From Limnephilus marmoratus (taxonomy: Eukaryota > Arthropoda > Insecta > Trichoptera > Limnephilidae), in contig OU862912.1 in assembly GCA_917880885.1 (NCBI GenBank), positions 50,331,117 to 50,395,116 on the forward strand: a stretch of 64,000 nucleotides of DNA. Reading direction: 5' to 3'. Made by a program: the position numbers and the translations under genes. Positions 41,471-52,325 of this stretch are shown one piece after another. The notes beneath the pieces are model-generated. The model saw only the letters and a list, made by a program, of their open reading frames with translations, did not search any database and was not told where the DNA came from. How positions within the stretch are numbered: position 1 is the stretch's first letter; each line of letters opens with the position of its first letter.

Positions 41471-41740
41471 TTTGCCTAGCTATTCCGTATTTTTTGTGAG
41501 ATCGTTATTGGATAACGAACGTTATCTTCTGTCAGATTTGTGTGATTTTTACATCACATATTGTAGTTTAGATCGATTTAAACATGAATTCCTGCAAGTA
41601 CGCATGATTATTTACTCATTTAATGTACGTTGTGCATAGAAAACGCAAATAACAGCCATAAAAATCAGACAAATCTGACAGGAGATTACGTCCGTCATCC
41701 AATAACGATCTCACAAAAAATACGGAATCGCTAGGCTGGT
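41471..41740. mobile_element. Palindromic MITE, arms about 85 bp
   Basis: CTTTGCCTAGCTATTCCGTA, TTTTTTGTGAGATCGTTATT, TCTGTCAGATTTGTGTGATT on the left pair with the right arm ending GGAATCGCTAGGCTGGTG. The two arms differ by a few percent. No TSD assigned. No coding. Confidence 0.6.
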
Positions 41741-42533
41741 GTAGTTCTTGGTTTGATGTAAAGATATTGGGAAACAAATATCTTTGGTTTGGTGGTAAAG
41801 AAGGAAGAAACACAAAAAGCTGACAGTTCTTTCCACAGGTTGCGGAAAGTTGTTAAAATGAAAATGAATCGTGGAAACAACCAATTTCCAATGTGGGGAG
41901 CGTAATTTGCTTTCAAAATATATTTCATAAATATTGTGGGGAATTATAAGCAAAGTCAACAATGTCAACATCAAATATATTGAAACATAAGAGATATATC
42001 CGCAGTTTTTACTGTGTGTTTCCTGGCGTCGCCGATATTGTTAACCAATACTACTACACACCTTCAAAAAAGCAACTACTTTCCGTATTCAAACTATGCC
42101 CATTAGGTTGCTGTCGGCCGACGGTCAGGGTCAGGCGGCCATCATAGCATATCTCTTGTATTTCAATATCTTTGGTCAACATCAACCGCACTTCACTCGA
42201 TAATCGCCTTGACAACATTTCAATCAACAATAAAAGCAGTGGGATATCTGTATCTAACAAAGTCGACAAATTATTTCTGTAGGGCTGTTCTCAAAAAGTA
42301 ATAACAAACCATTTTTTCAAAGCATAAATCTGAATTATTAAGCAGCCAGACAGTCATCCAGCAATATCATTTGCGAACGAACAAAAACAAAACTGGTTTC
42401 AGTTTTCAGATTAGCGGCGCTCAGTGCCCGGTTCCACCGGCGGCAGTTGACGCCGAGGTGTGGACAAACAGAACGCGGATAAAACCTGCGCTACCTGCGC
42501 GGTAGCTTGACAGCAGCTGTCAGTTTTTACGAA

Positions 42534-42614
42534 ATGTCGAGTTCGTCAGACGACGATTTTTTACTCTTGGAGAATCCTTTCTTGAAATTAAGGAATAAAA
42601 CAATTGGCACTTAG
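42534..42614 (+). CDS. Short ORF, possible transposon N terminus
   Basis: ATG at 42534 gives MSSSSDDDFLLLENPFLKLR and stops after 26 residues. An acidic Ser/Asp start next to a Leu run recalls the first residues of some Harbinger-type proteins, but this is a weak resemblance. It lies just inside the left arm of the 42345 element, where a first exon would be expected. It may well be chance. Confidence 0.2.
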   Translation: MSSSSDDDFLLLENPFLKLRNKTIGT

Positions 42615-43217
42615 TAATTGATATCTTTAAACATGAAAAAACCTCAGGAGAACATGATTATAATATGATATGTACATGCCTGAAAGGAATTCACTTGTGA
42701 TATTTGAGGTTATTTCAAAATGCTATCCTGTTGATTTTTTGCCAAAACTTATCATCAACATTTCAACAAAACAAAAGTACACACTTTTGTTTATTAATGG
42801 CATGTTCGACATAGTTTTTTTAAATAACCTTGGAGGTGACCAAATCATGAAAAGATCCAAAATCCATGAAAACATGGCAAAAACCAAGCACATGGCAATA
42901 TTGAGTTTCAATTACCGACGTCACCGGCGAGCAGGAATTAAGAATTCATTCCGGTAAAGCTTATCGGCGCCGCCTCGCGCGGATACAAATCTGAACCTGC
43001 CTTCACTATGTTACGTTGACATACAAACATTTTTGTCGGCACACCCAGGGCCGGATTAAGCATGTCGGGGCCCGTAGGCAGTGCACGTCTCGGGGCCCCT
43101 ACCTACACCTTTTTCAAACTATCAAAAATATTTTTCTACCACAACTATTCTACTTCAACTAACTTTCTATTTTATTTTTTTTTAATTTTTTTTATAATTT
43201 TTTTTTTATATATGAAT

Positions 43218-43612
43218 ACCGCACAAGAGTCTCAACTGCTCCCGTCTGGAGCCAGTGAGACAATGTCATCCCCAATTGGGGTATGTTTTGGCTGAAGGTA
43301 GTGGGGATGGGAAGGAGATAGGGAGGAGGAAGGTGAGGAAGTACCTGGCTATTCAAATCTGATCACCAAACACGGCTAAAGCCATTTCAAGCAACGTTTC
43401 AATTTTGAATGATGGTCTTACACCAGGGCGTTACTGAGAGTATCTTTTACTCTGGAACGTGCCGCAAATATACTATATGTATATTATTTTAAATGAGTAA
43501 ATTGTGAATAACACAATTTAATCAAATAAAATGAATTTGCCACGCCGGGATTCGATCCCGCGACCTTCGAAATGCGAGTCAAGAGCCTTACCGCTGGACT
43601 AAGCCGGCCGGC
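43218..43612 (-). mobile_element. tRNA-derived SINE, near full length
   Basis: The minus strand starts TTAGTCCAGCGGTAAGGC (A box), CTCGCATTT in the loop position, then GGGATCGAATCCCGGC (B box). The body matches 9340-9722 throughout. It is the best-preserved tRNA head of the family. It lies inside the hAT element. Confidence 0.8.
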
Positions 43613-43707
43613 TACGAAGTAATGCCATCATCCCATCCAATAAAAAATTGAAACGAATACAATACAATACAATAATTCTTTATTAGACATAAAAAGGCCC
43701 AGATATA

Positions 43708-44094
43708 CACGGTGTCCGGAAACTCGTAGTACAAGCGGGAAATTGGTCAATCTACATCACAATTGGAGTCGATTCGTGAAATATTTTTTTGATTTGAGCT
43801 TTCGTTTCCGAGTAAATCGGGTCCGAGGTTGGAATTTTTTTAGTCAAATTTGAAAAAATCGTACACTAGGGGGTAAATATCAGAAAAAAAGTTTTTTGTG
43901 TAATGTCTTTTAAAATGCATCGAATGTTAAACCAGGCTCAAAAGTTTTTTTAACCCTTTAGTTGCCGGAAAAATTGAAAAAAAAAAAATTAATAAAAAAT
44001 CGAAATGCTCAGATCGAAAAAAAATTTTTTTGGTTCTCTGTGTGATGTAGATTCACTAGTTTCCCGCTTGTACTACAATTTTCTGGACACGTTG
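43708..44094. mobile_element. TA-flanked MITE with about 54-bp TIRs
   Basis: CACGGTGTCCGGAAACTCGT at the left and the inverted CAACGTGTCCAGAAAATTGT at the right, each followed by AGTACAAGCGGGAAA, are bounded by TA. The ends resemble those of the MITE at 28142. It is AT-rich inside with no ORF of its own. Confidence 0.75.
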
Positions 44095-44389
44095 TAGAAA
44101 CAAAAATATATTTAAAAAAAAAACGGTAGGTACTATGAGCGGTCATATCACTCTTGTGATATCTTCCAGACCACCTTGGTATGGGGATAAGCTTGTATAA
44201 CATTTATATTTTAAACACGTAATTAGGAATAAAAAGTAAAAAAAAAAAACTGAAACAAAATAAATACCAATAAAAGCCACACTCGGCACCTACCTGATAC
44301 TAAGTAATGCAGCTTAACGAATAAAAAAGTAAAGTAAAGTAAAATACAACAATGTTTTTAGATTTTCACGGACAAAATTTTTTTTTATT

Positions 44390-44465
44390 AGTTTTTGGGA
44401 TGTTATGCCGTGTTGCGCTACCTCCTTCTTTGGTTACACGGCGTAACACCCAAAAAACTAATAAC
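44390..44465. mobile_element. Deleted copy of the 26409 palindrome
   Basis: TTATGCCGTGTTGCGCTACC followed by TCCTTCTTTGG joins directly to GTTACACGGCGTAACACC. Only about 35 bp of each arm remain around a collapsed centre. Confidence 0.65.
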
Positions 44466-44646
44466 AAAAATACAATGATGTTTAAATATTAACTCTTCTA
44501 ACTATTTTTAGATACAAAATCGTTTAAAACATCTTGAAAGTTGACCTTTTCCAAAATATCATTTTCAATCGACATTATCGCCAATGCTTCTTAGGTAGGT
44601 ACTATTAGGCGGACGGAGAGAAAATGAAAACGGCACGAGATGAAAT

Positions 44647-45105
44647 TAGGGTTGCCAGCTCTTTTCCAAAAATATACCGAACATTGAGCAAAAAAGAATT
44701 TCGAGGTGAAATTTCCCTACATTTCACGGTGCTATCTTGGCCGCGTCAGGGGGGGGGGGGGGTCTTTGAAACAATGTAAGCAGTCAAATTATTTCGATTA
44801 ATCATATTTACGGAAGTACGTAGTCACCTAATGTGTAACACAGTAACAGTAATCCGCGAAATGGCTTGAAAACAGTGAGCGCGTGAACGAAGCGGCAACA
44901 TCGCACACAAACTAAGTAAGGATGCTACGCAATATCGATTGCCGATTGCGTCAAATCTGATCATTGAATCGCTTATTAGGGAGAAAAAATAATCGGAAAA
45001 AAATACCGAACCGCCCATACTTCGGTATTTTTGTCATACCGAACACCGAACACGTCGCTAAAATACCGAACGGTTCGGTAGAATACCGATCACCTGGCAA
45101 CCCTG
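44647..45105. mobile_element. 459-bp hAT MITE with 8-bp target duplication
   Basis: TAGGGTTGCCAG and the inverted CAGGGTTGCCAG are flanked by GATGAAAT (44639-44646 and 45106-45113). The right part has repeats of ATACCGAAC. It sits within the larger hAT element and encodes no transposase. Confidence 0.85.
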
Positions 45106-45175
45106 GATGAAATAGTAACAATTTTCATAATATCTTCACAAGAAAAACTTAACAAAAAAAAACTTCACACTCGTC

Positions 45176-45569
45176 AAATTCTATAATATTAAATGAAATA
45201 AATACTTATGTTAAATAAAATATGGTAATCAAACTTACGTGGTATCGTAATAAATGTAACTTCAGTTTATTACACTCGTCGTCTCGCCGATTTTCTCAAA
45301 GCACTTGCAAACAATAAAAATATAACACTTCTTAACAAAATTCGAAAGTTTTGAAACATCCAACAGAGTAAAACTGTTTAAATTAAATCACAGTCGCAAA
45401 ACTCCCAAATCGTAATTTAAGACAAAACGATATGAAGTTTGTTTACGACGCAATTCAAATTTTATAATATTAAATGAAATAAGTATGTTAAATAAAATCT
45501 GGTAATTAAACATACGTGGTATCGTAATGTAACTTCAGTTTATTACACTCGTCGTGTCGCCGATTTTTA
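45176..45569. repeat. Local direct duplication
   Basis: About 120 bases (TATAATATTAAATGAAATAA, ACGTGGTATCGTAAT, TGTAACTTCAGTTTATTACA, CTCGTCGT(C/G)TCGCCGATT) occur at about 45176-45295 and 45449-45569. The copies are a few percent diverged. Confidence 0.65.
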
Positions 45570-46127
45570 TAAAATGAAATAAAGTTTGTTTATGACACAT
45601 GACACAACACACAACATACGTATCGAACGAATCGGAGTCAATCGGGGACTCCCCCAAATCCGGGGTCCCCAACGCTCTTTGTCATGCCAAACAGTACTGC
45701 CAACCTTATGAAAGTGGGCATAAAATAAATAAATACATGTAGCAGTAGGTGTGCATTGATAATGCATTCAGATTTGGATTAAAATTGACGATATCTAGAT
45801 TTTCCCTGAGATCTCTGAACCATTACCCTGTGTCTGAAGAATTAATTACTCAAATAATATTTTAACCAGTGTTTTCGTACCTAGCTAGATCTTTTCTAAG
45901 CCGATCAAAACTCCGGCGCGGCATCCCGTTGCTACTGATAGAGAGACAAACCATTGAAGCAAGTCATTTTTTCTCGGGGCGCGGGGCCCCCAGCCGATGC
46001 GGGGCCCCTAGGCAGTTGCCTACTCTGCCTTAGGGATAATCCGGTACTGGGCACACCTGCGCCAGTCGGCCGCCCATGCGCCGACTAATCAGAAAACTGA
46101 AACCCGTTTTGTTTCTGTTATTAGACT

Positions 46128-46289
46128 TTGGCGTCACGACAGTCAACCAGCAATATCATTTGGCGTCATGACAGTAAACCAGCAATATCATTTGGCGTCA
46201 TGACAGTAAACCAACAATATCATTTGGCCTCAGGACAGTAAATCAGCAATATCATTTGGCCTCAGTACAGTACACCAGCAATATCATTT
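46128..46289. repeat. 32-bp minisatellite, five units
   Basis: Units of TTGGCGTCATGACAGTAAAC plus CAGCAATATCAT start at 46128, 46160, 46192, 46224 and 46256. A lone related unit lies at 42345-42372 on the far side of the nest. There are no spacers as in a CRISPR array. Confidence 0.85.
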
Positions 46290-46784
46290 CCATAGTGATC
46301 TTTAAAGCTTTTAAATCAGTAAAAGTGTCAAAAAATTAGGCAAGACGCACATCGCGTTCCATTTTGTTCAATTTAAAACTATGGCGAAGTCGGGTAGCAA
46401 CCACCAGTATCTTCGTATTACATAAACGAGGCGATATTTCGAAGGATGCTTGATTTAAAATATCCACAACTTGCATGCGATGGATTGCTTAATCGATACC
46501 AACAGCAGGAAGTGTTGGTGAATCAGATGCATAATTATTTGCTATAATTATAGAAGATAACACAAGCGAAGTTGGCTACATACAAAGGAAGATGTTAAGT
46601 GTTTAATTAAGTAGATAATTTGTTTAATTATTACAAAAAATGGAAATGGCGGACTTTTTGTATGTAGGCACTTATATGTACGCTATTAGTTAATTAGACA
46701 ATTGAACCATTATTAAATACATCTCAAGAATTATTAGAAGAAAGGATTATAATATTTTAAGTATATTGCACTTTGAGAGACGTG

Positions 46785-47070
46785 CATGGGTACCGCCGCC
46801 AACACTTCTGCTAGGGGTCACCCCATATTGTTCGCTAAGTTTGGTGACTTACCAGGGGTGCCCGGGTTCATGGGGTGAGGCTTGTCTAGATCTTGGCGGC
46901 GGATGATCTCGCACACTGAACCACTGATTCCTACCCACCCTCATACCTTTTTCCTTCCCAGCACTTCCTGCCATCCTTTCCTTAAAAAGACCCTCCACAG
47001 AGCATCCCCAAAGATGACATAGGGAAATTATTTTCATCAGGGCCTCCTGTGTGGAGTTAATGTAAAAAAA
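46785..47070 (+). mobile_element. SINE-like element sharing the LINE tail, copy 4
   Basis: GGTACCGCCGCC, GGTCACCCC, TTTGGTGACTTACC, then a shortened body, the CCTTAAAAAGACCCTCCACA region, a stem-loop with a deletion and AATGTAAAAAAA. It abuts an inverted copy tail-to-tail. Confidence 0.7.
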
Positions 47071-47285
47071 ACACAGGAGGCACTGAGGAAAATAATTCCC
47101 CCTCAGGGCCTATATCATCTTTGGGGATGCTGTGTGGAGGGTATTTTTAAGTAAAGGATGGCAGGAAGTGCTGGGAAGGAAAAGGGTATGAGGGTGGGGA
47201 AGAATCTGGGGTAGCGAGTAGCGAATCACCTGTGGTGACCTATGGCAGAGGTGTTGGTTATAGGGGTTGCGGTACCCATACCCGC
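47071..47285 (-). mobile_element. SINE-like element sharing the LINE tail, copy 5
   Basis: On the minus strand it runs from GGTACCGCAACCCC near 47272 through CAACACCTCTGCCATAGGTC, an internal deletion, CTTAAAAATACCCTCCACAC, the stem-loop and CCTCCTGTG. Together with 46785-47070 it forms an inverted pair joined at the A-tails. Confidence 0.7.
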
Positions 47286-47521
47286 CTCCCAAATTGAGGA
47301 TATTATTATGAGAAAAGATAAACTTTGCAACTAGTTGTGTCACATCTTGGTGGAATTCCATTGTAATTAATATAATGTAAGCAATTTAAAGTTCTATTCC
47401 ACTTTTTTTTTTAGACTGGACCGGTTTCTGGTCCAATTACTGTCAATTTCAGGTTGGTGTCCTTAATTTAATACTCGTAGAATCGCAAAATATTTATTAA
47501 TTAATTAATATTTTCAGTATT

Positions 47522-47620
47522 TCATTTTTGGGGTATTATGCCGTGTTGCGCTACCTACTTTTTTGTTCAACGTTTCGGACAGCATTACCGTGTCCATCAT
47601 CAGGGCAGATATGTTAATGT
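47522..47620 (+). mobile_element. One arm of the 26409 palindrome family
   Basis: TTTTTGGGGTATTATGCCGT, CAACGTTTCGGACAGCATTA and GTCCATCATCAGGGCAGAT match the left arm of 26409-26641. The opposite arm is missing. Confidence 0.6.
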
Positions 47621-48779
47621 TGACCTGATAATTAATGTACCGGACGTGATTGAAGATATTTCTAATTTAAGATATTTTCGTGTAATTGCAAATAATAAAT
47701 CGAATCAACCCGTCTCCCCTCCCCATTACATGTACGTACCTACAAACCCCTTTTATTTGGTTAACCTTTCATACATTTTGAATTTGTGCAAAGTAGTCTC
47801 TACCTTACCTTTGCACAAATCCAAAACTTGTGCAAAGCCATTTGCATAAATTCACAATTTGTGCAAAACCATTCTCTATTATGTGTCTCTATGAAATTGT
47901 GCAAACTCACAATAATAAATAAAGCATCGGGGGAGCGTAGTGTCAGGCGGGAATGATTCGGCAACGAACGCCAGCGCATTCTTACACTTTGGTCGATTCA
48001 ATTCCGAGAATTCTTGGAATCGGGCTGAGACAAAGGGCTGGCAAGGGCTCAAGCCCGTTAGTGGGCTCTTTAAATAGAGCCCTAAAAGCTCTGGACCGAT
48101 AAAGATCCAGTAACCGTCGCCACCTCAACATCTCCGCCTGCTCTACTCTGCCTTCTCCGATCGGCTACTGTAAAACTTGGACTTCTACTTTTCCCCACTT
48201 TGTCCCCATTTTTTTCTCAATATTTCCCACTTCTCACCTTTTCTCATATTTTCCCCCATTTCTCCCTTTCTTCAATTTTTCCCCTTTTCCCATCTTTCTC
48301 CCTAGGCGTCGAAGCGGCCACTCCCTTCCCACTAGATCGTCTGTGCGACTACAGTGCAATATTAGAATATTATAACCAGTTATAATATTCTAACATTGGA
48401 AGAAAATGTTATCTTTTATACTAATAAAGCACTTGCGAAAGATTTTATAAAGATTTATTTATACTTTACAGTATTTATAAAATAATTCCCGACTGATATT
48501 TTTACGGACTGGAATGATGATTCTTTATAGGAATCCAAATGCGGAAAAAAAATATTAATATTATTATTTTCGCTTAAGGAAGCGTAAGAATTTTTTTTGT
48601 TTGATTTTTAAAAAAAAAATTGAAAAAAGGTCACCGGAGATTAAAATTTCATTTCCACTTTTTACTCCAAATAATCTCAAGAATCACTGGTTAAAGTAAG
48701 TCAAGTACGTCCCTTAACACTTTGTATATGAATGATAATAATTAACAATATGCACATTTTAATTGCTACTAGTTTGTTA
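47621..48779. other. No gene; short hairpin and pyrimidine tract
   Basis: TTTGTGCAAA-type words recur at 47780-47910. A pyrimidine-rich tract covers 48190-48300. TTAGAATATTATAACCAGTT ATAATATTCTAA at 48362-48393 is a perfect short palindrome. No ORF is credible. Confidence 0.45.
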
Positions 48780-49835
48780 AGAGGATGCGTGGCTTTTTTC
48801 ATACCACACTTTTTAAAAAATTTTTAATACTTGACCAAACAAATAATATTTTTTTTATCAAAAGTGGTAGCAAATATCAGTACGGACATGTGCTACTTTA
48901 TTAATAACTAGCTGGTCCCGGCGTGCGTTGCTATGCCATTTAATAAAGAAATTGTTTCTCCCTGAGTGTCCTTTCCCATTCGTCCCGTTCCCCTTTCGCC
49001 TCCCCTTCTTCTCCTGCGTCCTCTTCCCCTCTCGCGTTCCCAGCCGTCACCTCCACCTTCCCTCTCCCCACTCCACTCCCCCCCCTTCCTCCGTCCCGTG
49101 AACCCCCCTACCGAGTTCCCCTCCACCCTCCCAGGTCCCTCTCCCCCCTCCCAGGTTCCCCTCCCCCTCCCTGGTTCCCCTCCTCCATCTCTCCCGCTTT
49201 CCATAGCAATAGCCGCTTCCTCGCGTGCCACCAATAGCAATTTTTTTACACAAATTTCATAATGCCAGAGCTCACCTGAAGTTTCATTAAAACCTTATCC
49301 GGACAATAACGAACACACAAAAAAAAGAATTATCCAATTGGGTGCAGTCGTTCGAAAGTTATGCGCTTAGCAATACATTCAGCGATTCATTTTTATATTA
49401 TAGATTATTTAAATTATAATGTACTTATAAACCTTGAAAGGATTCCATTTTTCATAATTTAAGAGGATACTTTGGCAATTATTTGTTACTGATAAAATTA
49501 TTTAAATGTATAATTTTTTTTTTAAATATAAATTTACGTTAAATTTAAAAGCCGATTTACGTTGGAACACAAATTCATCGCATATAAATTTTAAATTTAG
49601 GCCAAAAAACCCGTTTTCACATTTAATTTTTTTTTAACTCGTAGGCTGGGTAAGATTATATTTTTATAAATTACCATGATCTAGCAAAAAAAATGTGAAT
49701 GTTCTTTTAAAATCACGAAAAATTGAATCCTTTAATCTACAATTTATAATTTATTAAAACACAAACAAATAAAGTAGCATGCATCCGTACTAGATATATT
49801 CTGTACCTTTTGTAAACAAAATATTATTCATTATT
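48780..49835. repeat. Inverted-repeat element C, split by a Helitron
   Basis: AGTACGGACATGTGCTACTT at about 48879 is inverted near 49773 (AAGTAGCATGCATCCGTACT). Blocks between (GGAT/GAGGATACTTTGGCAA, GGGTAAGATTATATTTTT) recur at 58615-58870 and 59800-59960. The host is interrupted by the Helitron at 48907-49405. Confidence 0.5.
48907..49405 (-). mobile_element. Helitron, about 0.5 kb
   Basis: Minus strand: 5' TCTATAATATAAAAATGAAT at 49405, a purine-rich body, a hairpin based on TGGCAT-AGCAACGC and CTAG at the 3' end (48907). The open frames of 68-110 residues over the purine/pyrimidine tract are low-complexity Gly/Arg/Glu or Pro/Ser strings and not genes. Confidence 0.75.
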
Positions 49836-49870
49836 ATGCAACTAGCTGACCCGGCCACGCGTTGTTGTGG

Positions 49871-50023
49871 CTAATAAAACACTTTGTAAAATCCAACCTT
49901 TGTAACCACCGCCGTCTCTGAGTTCATCGCGAAGAGATCATCAGTGCGGTTTGCACGTGAGGTAGCTCGTCGCCCATTTGATTGACTTCGACGATCTATG
50001 TCAGCTCGTCTTTTCCTTGGCAT
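49871..50023 (-). pseudogene. RepHel-like N-terminal remnant
   Basis: From the ATG at 50023 the minus strand reads MPRKRRADIDRRSQSNGRRA then TSRANRTDDLFAMNSETAV. Insect Helitron replication-initiator/helicase proteins often open with such a Met-Pro-Arg-Lys, Ser/Arg/Asn-rich segment, which is known from the family. Only about 50 residues remain and no HUH nuclease or helicase motif is present. Position near the 3' terminus of the element fits an internal deletion. It is not a functional gene. Confidence 0.45.
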
Positions 50024-50576
50024 ATTAAAACAGTAAATAAAGTTCTCACGCACTGACAAACTGATGATAGAAGATTTTAAATGGTAACAGAATGACAGGT
50101 AACGTTTGACAGCGACTGAAATATGACAAACAGTATTCTTTTTTTTTTGCATTCCCATTCTGGATTACGTTGTGCTTCTGAAAGTAGATAGAACAGTAGA
50201 ACTGTTTATATGAGAAAATGAGATTTTTGTTTTTACTATCTTCCTCACAATTTTTTCATATTATCTCACCGTTTAAACTTCCTTGGACTACTACAAACAT
50301 TTCAAAACCAAAATCACCTAAATCGGCCCTGCCGCTCTCGAGTTTTAGCGAGACAAATGAACAGCAATTGATAAGAATAATAAGATAAGAAGATATAATG
50401 TGTATAGTAAGCTATCCGTAAAAGATAGATATATGCCTCTACGGACTTTTTGTAGATCTATAAAAGAGGAATATCCCACCATTAATTGTTTTGTTATATC
50501 TAAAAAGGATTAGGCAGCGTTTTCGATGAAAGCTACCAGGCGGCTGGACTTTTTTCCGACACTTCTAACAATTATC

Positions 50577-52325
50577 AGTAGCGTAGCGAGGGGGGGGGGG
50601 CGGGGGGGGCGGACCGCCCCGGGTGCCACCCGAGGAGGGGGTGACACTCGAACGTGGAGAAAAAATTTACGAAAGTGCAAAATTGCCGTAAAAAATATTT
50701 TACACGTTAACACTGACTGTTATTTTGTTCTATGGCTTGGTTTGTCGGGGATTCCCGAAAAATATTTTTTTTTGTTCCTAGCTCAGTCGGGGATTTCCCT
50801 GAAATATTGCTTGTGTCATTCTAATTTCGTTCGTAAATTGTGATTGACGTAGACTCGTGAAGTGAATTGTTATCTATGGACTGACGTGAATTAGTGAAGA
50901 AGTTATTATTGTGTTAGGATTGTGTTAGTGCTGTAAGACCACTTTGAAAAACAGGTAGGTGTGAATTTTTAGAAACCATTTTGTAGCGCATGAATACTTA
51001 TAGTCGGGACAAGAAAAAGGTTTTTCATCACTGTGCCGTTAGCAAGTGCCGTTTTAGTTATTTTTTCGAGAATAAGAATAGTTGCAGTCAGGACATGAAA
51101 TAGGTTTTTTTTCCACTGTCGGTAATCGTGTGATTTTTAGATTTCTCTTCGAAGTACATGAATACTTGCAGTTGGAACATGAAAAAGGTTTTTCTCCACA
51201 CTGAGTCAGCAACTGACTTCTTATATATCCCTTTTGAGAACACGAATAGTTACAATCAGGACATGAAAAAGGTGTTTCTCTTCTGTGAATTATACTGTGG
51301 ACTTTTTAATCTTCGTTTCGAGGACTTGTATAACTGCATTCAGATCATGAAAAAGGTTTTACTCCACTCTGAGTACGCTTATGAATCATAGTGGAGTAAA
51401 GTGTTGCTCCATATGTAAAATTGCTTTCTTCAGGGCTTCCTCAGTGTAGCTAATGTAAAACAAATATGTGTTGTAAAACCATGTAGGTGTATTAAAGGTA
51501 AGCAATAAAATAAACAATATACGCTTGTACCTATTGCGGTTTGAAATCTCTTGTTTTATTTTTACCGCAAACGCGATTAAAACAAGAAAAAGGTATTTAA
51601 GCGACTTTCCAGTACTTTGCGCAATTTATTTGAGACTTTTAGGTAAAAATAGTCACTTGGGTGTTACGTAACGTTTAGGGGGAGGGAGGCGCAGAAAAAT
51701 GTTACGGCGCGTGGCATGGGGGGAGAGAGGGTCAAAAATTTTCAAAAATTGCGTTACGTTATATTTGAACGCCCCCTTTACTATTTCACGATTGAAATTT
51801 TATCGTTACACTCTGAACACAAAACTGGTTTTAACCTAAGTATTGGTTATTATGTTTTCATGCCAGCAAATGATTTTCTCTAGATTTTTGCAGCATATTA
51901 GAATTGAAGACTCCACGCGGTGTTATTTGTAGCTGTATGGCTCGGTCAATCAGCATTCCCCCAAAATTCTGTTATTTTATTTTCGTTCCTAGCTCTTACT
52001 ATTGATTTATTGGGGATTCCCGTGAAATATTCCTCGCTTTTCCCCAGTGTCATTCTCATTTCTTTCGTACATTGTAATTGACGGGAACTCTCGAAGGAAA
52101 TTATCACTTTCGATTGTTGAAAAAGCTGTTATTCTGTTAGTGTTTTTAAAAGTGTTTTAATTTTGAGGAAAACAATTTTTTTACATATTTGACTAGCTAG
52201 AATTTTTTTTATATTTTTGGAAGTCAAAATTTGTGTTTAGAATTTCTCAAAAAAAAAATTAATGGGGGGGGGGGGGTGACACCGCGTTTTCCGCCCCGGT
52301 GCCACCCATGCTAGCTACGCCACTG
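50577..52325. mobile_element. hAT element with 8-bp target duplication
   Basis: AGTAGCGTAGCGAGG at the left and GCTAGCTACGCCACTG at the right form CAGTRGCGTAGC-type TIRs. CAATTATC flanks both sides (50569-50576 and 52326-52333) and occurs once in the intact sister copy near 444-455. G-runs lie just inside both ends. No hAT transposase is visible; instead it carries C2H2 zinc-finger sequence. Confidence 0.85.
50990..51395 (-). pseudogene. Decayed C2H2 zinc-finger array
   Basis: On the minus strand, about five modules recur every 84-87 bases, each with a version of KPFSCPDCNYSC (C-x2-C) and linkers such as CGEKPFSC or RRETPFSC. One module keeps H-x3-H (HSIIH). The Pro-Phe-Ser-Cys codons lie near 51010, 51092, 51178, 51264 and 51350. 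Frameshifts and lost histidines show decay. Such arrays normally bind DNA or RNA in the nucleus. It may be captured host exon sequence or part of the element's own protein. Confidence is good for the fold, low for the origin. Confidence 0.65.

Larger units (their letters stand above)
43046..46049. mobile_element. hAT element with 8-bp target duplication
   Basis: CAGGGCCGGATTAAGC at 43046 and the inverted CAGTACCGGATTATCCC at 46049 are flanked by GGCACACC on both sides (43038-43045 and 46050-46057). An 8-bp duplication and CAG..CTG ends define a hAT element. Subterminal GGGGCCCGTAGGCAGTG / GGGGCCCCTAGGCAGTTG also pair. No transposase remains; the interior is filled by a SINE, a TA-flanked MITE, a hairpin remnant, a small hAT MITE and a local duplication. 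Confidence 0.85.
42345..46290. mobile_element. Outer inverted-repeat element hosting a hAT insertion
   Basis: CCAGCAATATCATTTGCGAA, AACTGGTTTCAGTTTTCAGA and TTAGCGGCGC at 42358-42420 are inverted at 46070-46180 (GCGCCGACTAATCAGAAAAC, TGAAACCCGTTTTGTTTCTG). The right side has five 32-bp minisatellite units where the left has one. Excluding the hAT element the host is about 0.9 kb. The exact ends and superfamily are not established. Confidence 0.5.

Noticed and set aside
42670..42957. 95-residue ORF inside the outer 42345 element considered as transposase
   Set aside because: No DDE or DNA-binding motif recognised; the opposite strand is also open.
46128..46289. Regular 32-bp units considered as a CRISPR array
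   Set aside because: Units are contiguous with no unique spacers, and the context is eukaryotic transposon DNA.
48966..49262. ORFs of 68-110 residues on both strands over a pyrimidine/purine tract, and a similar pair at 53041-53343
   Set aside because: Low-complexity Pro/Ser or Gly/Arg/Glu strings inside Helitron copies; not conserved as protein.
50576..50640. G-runs near the hAT ends, and at 22542 and 44750, considered as G-quadruplex elements
   Set aside because: They are single long G tracts next to transposon termini or alone; no regular G3-loop pattern.
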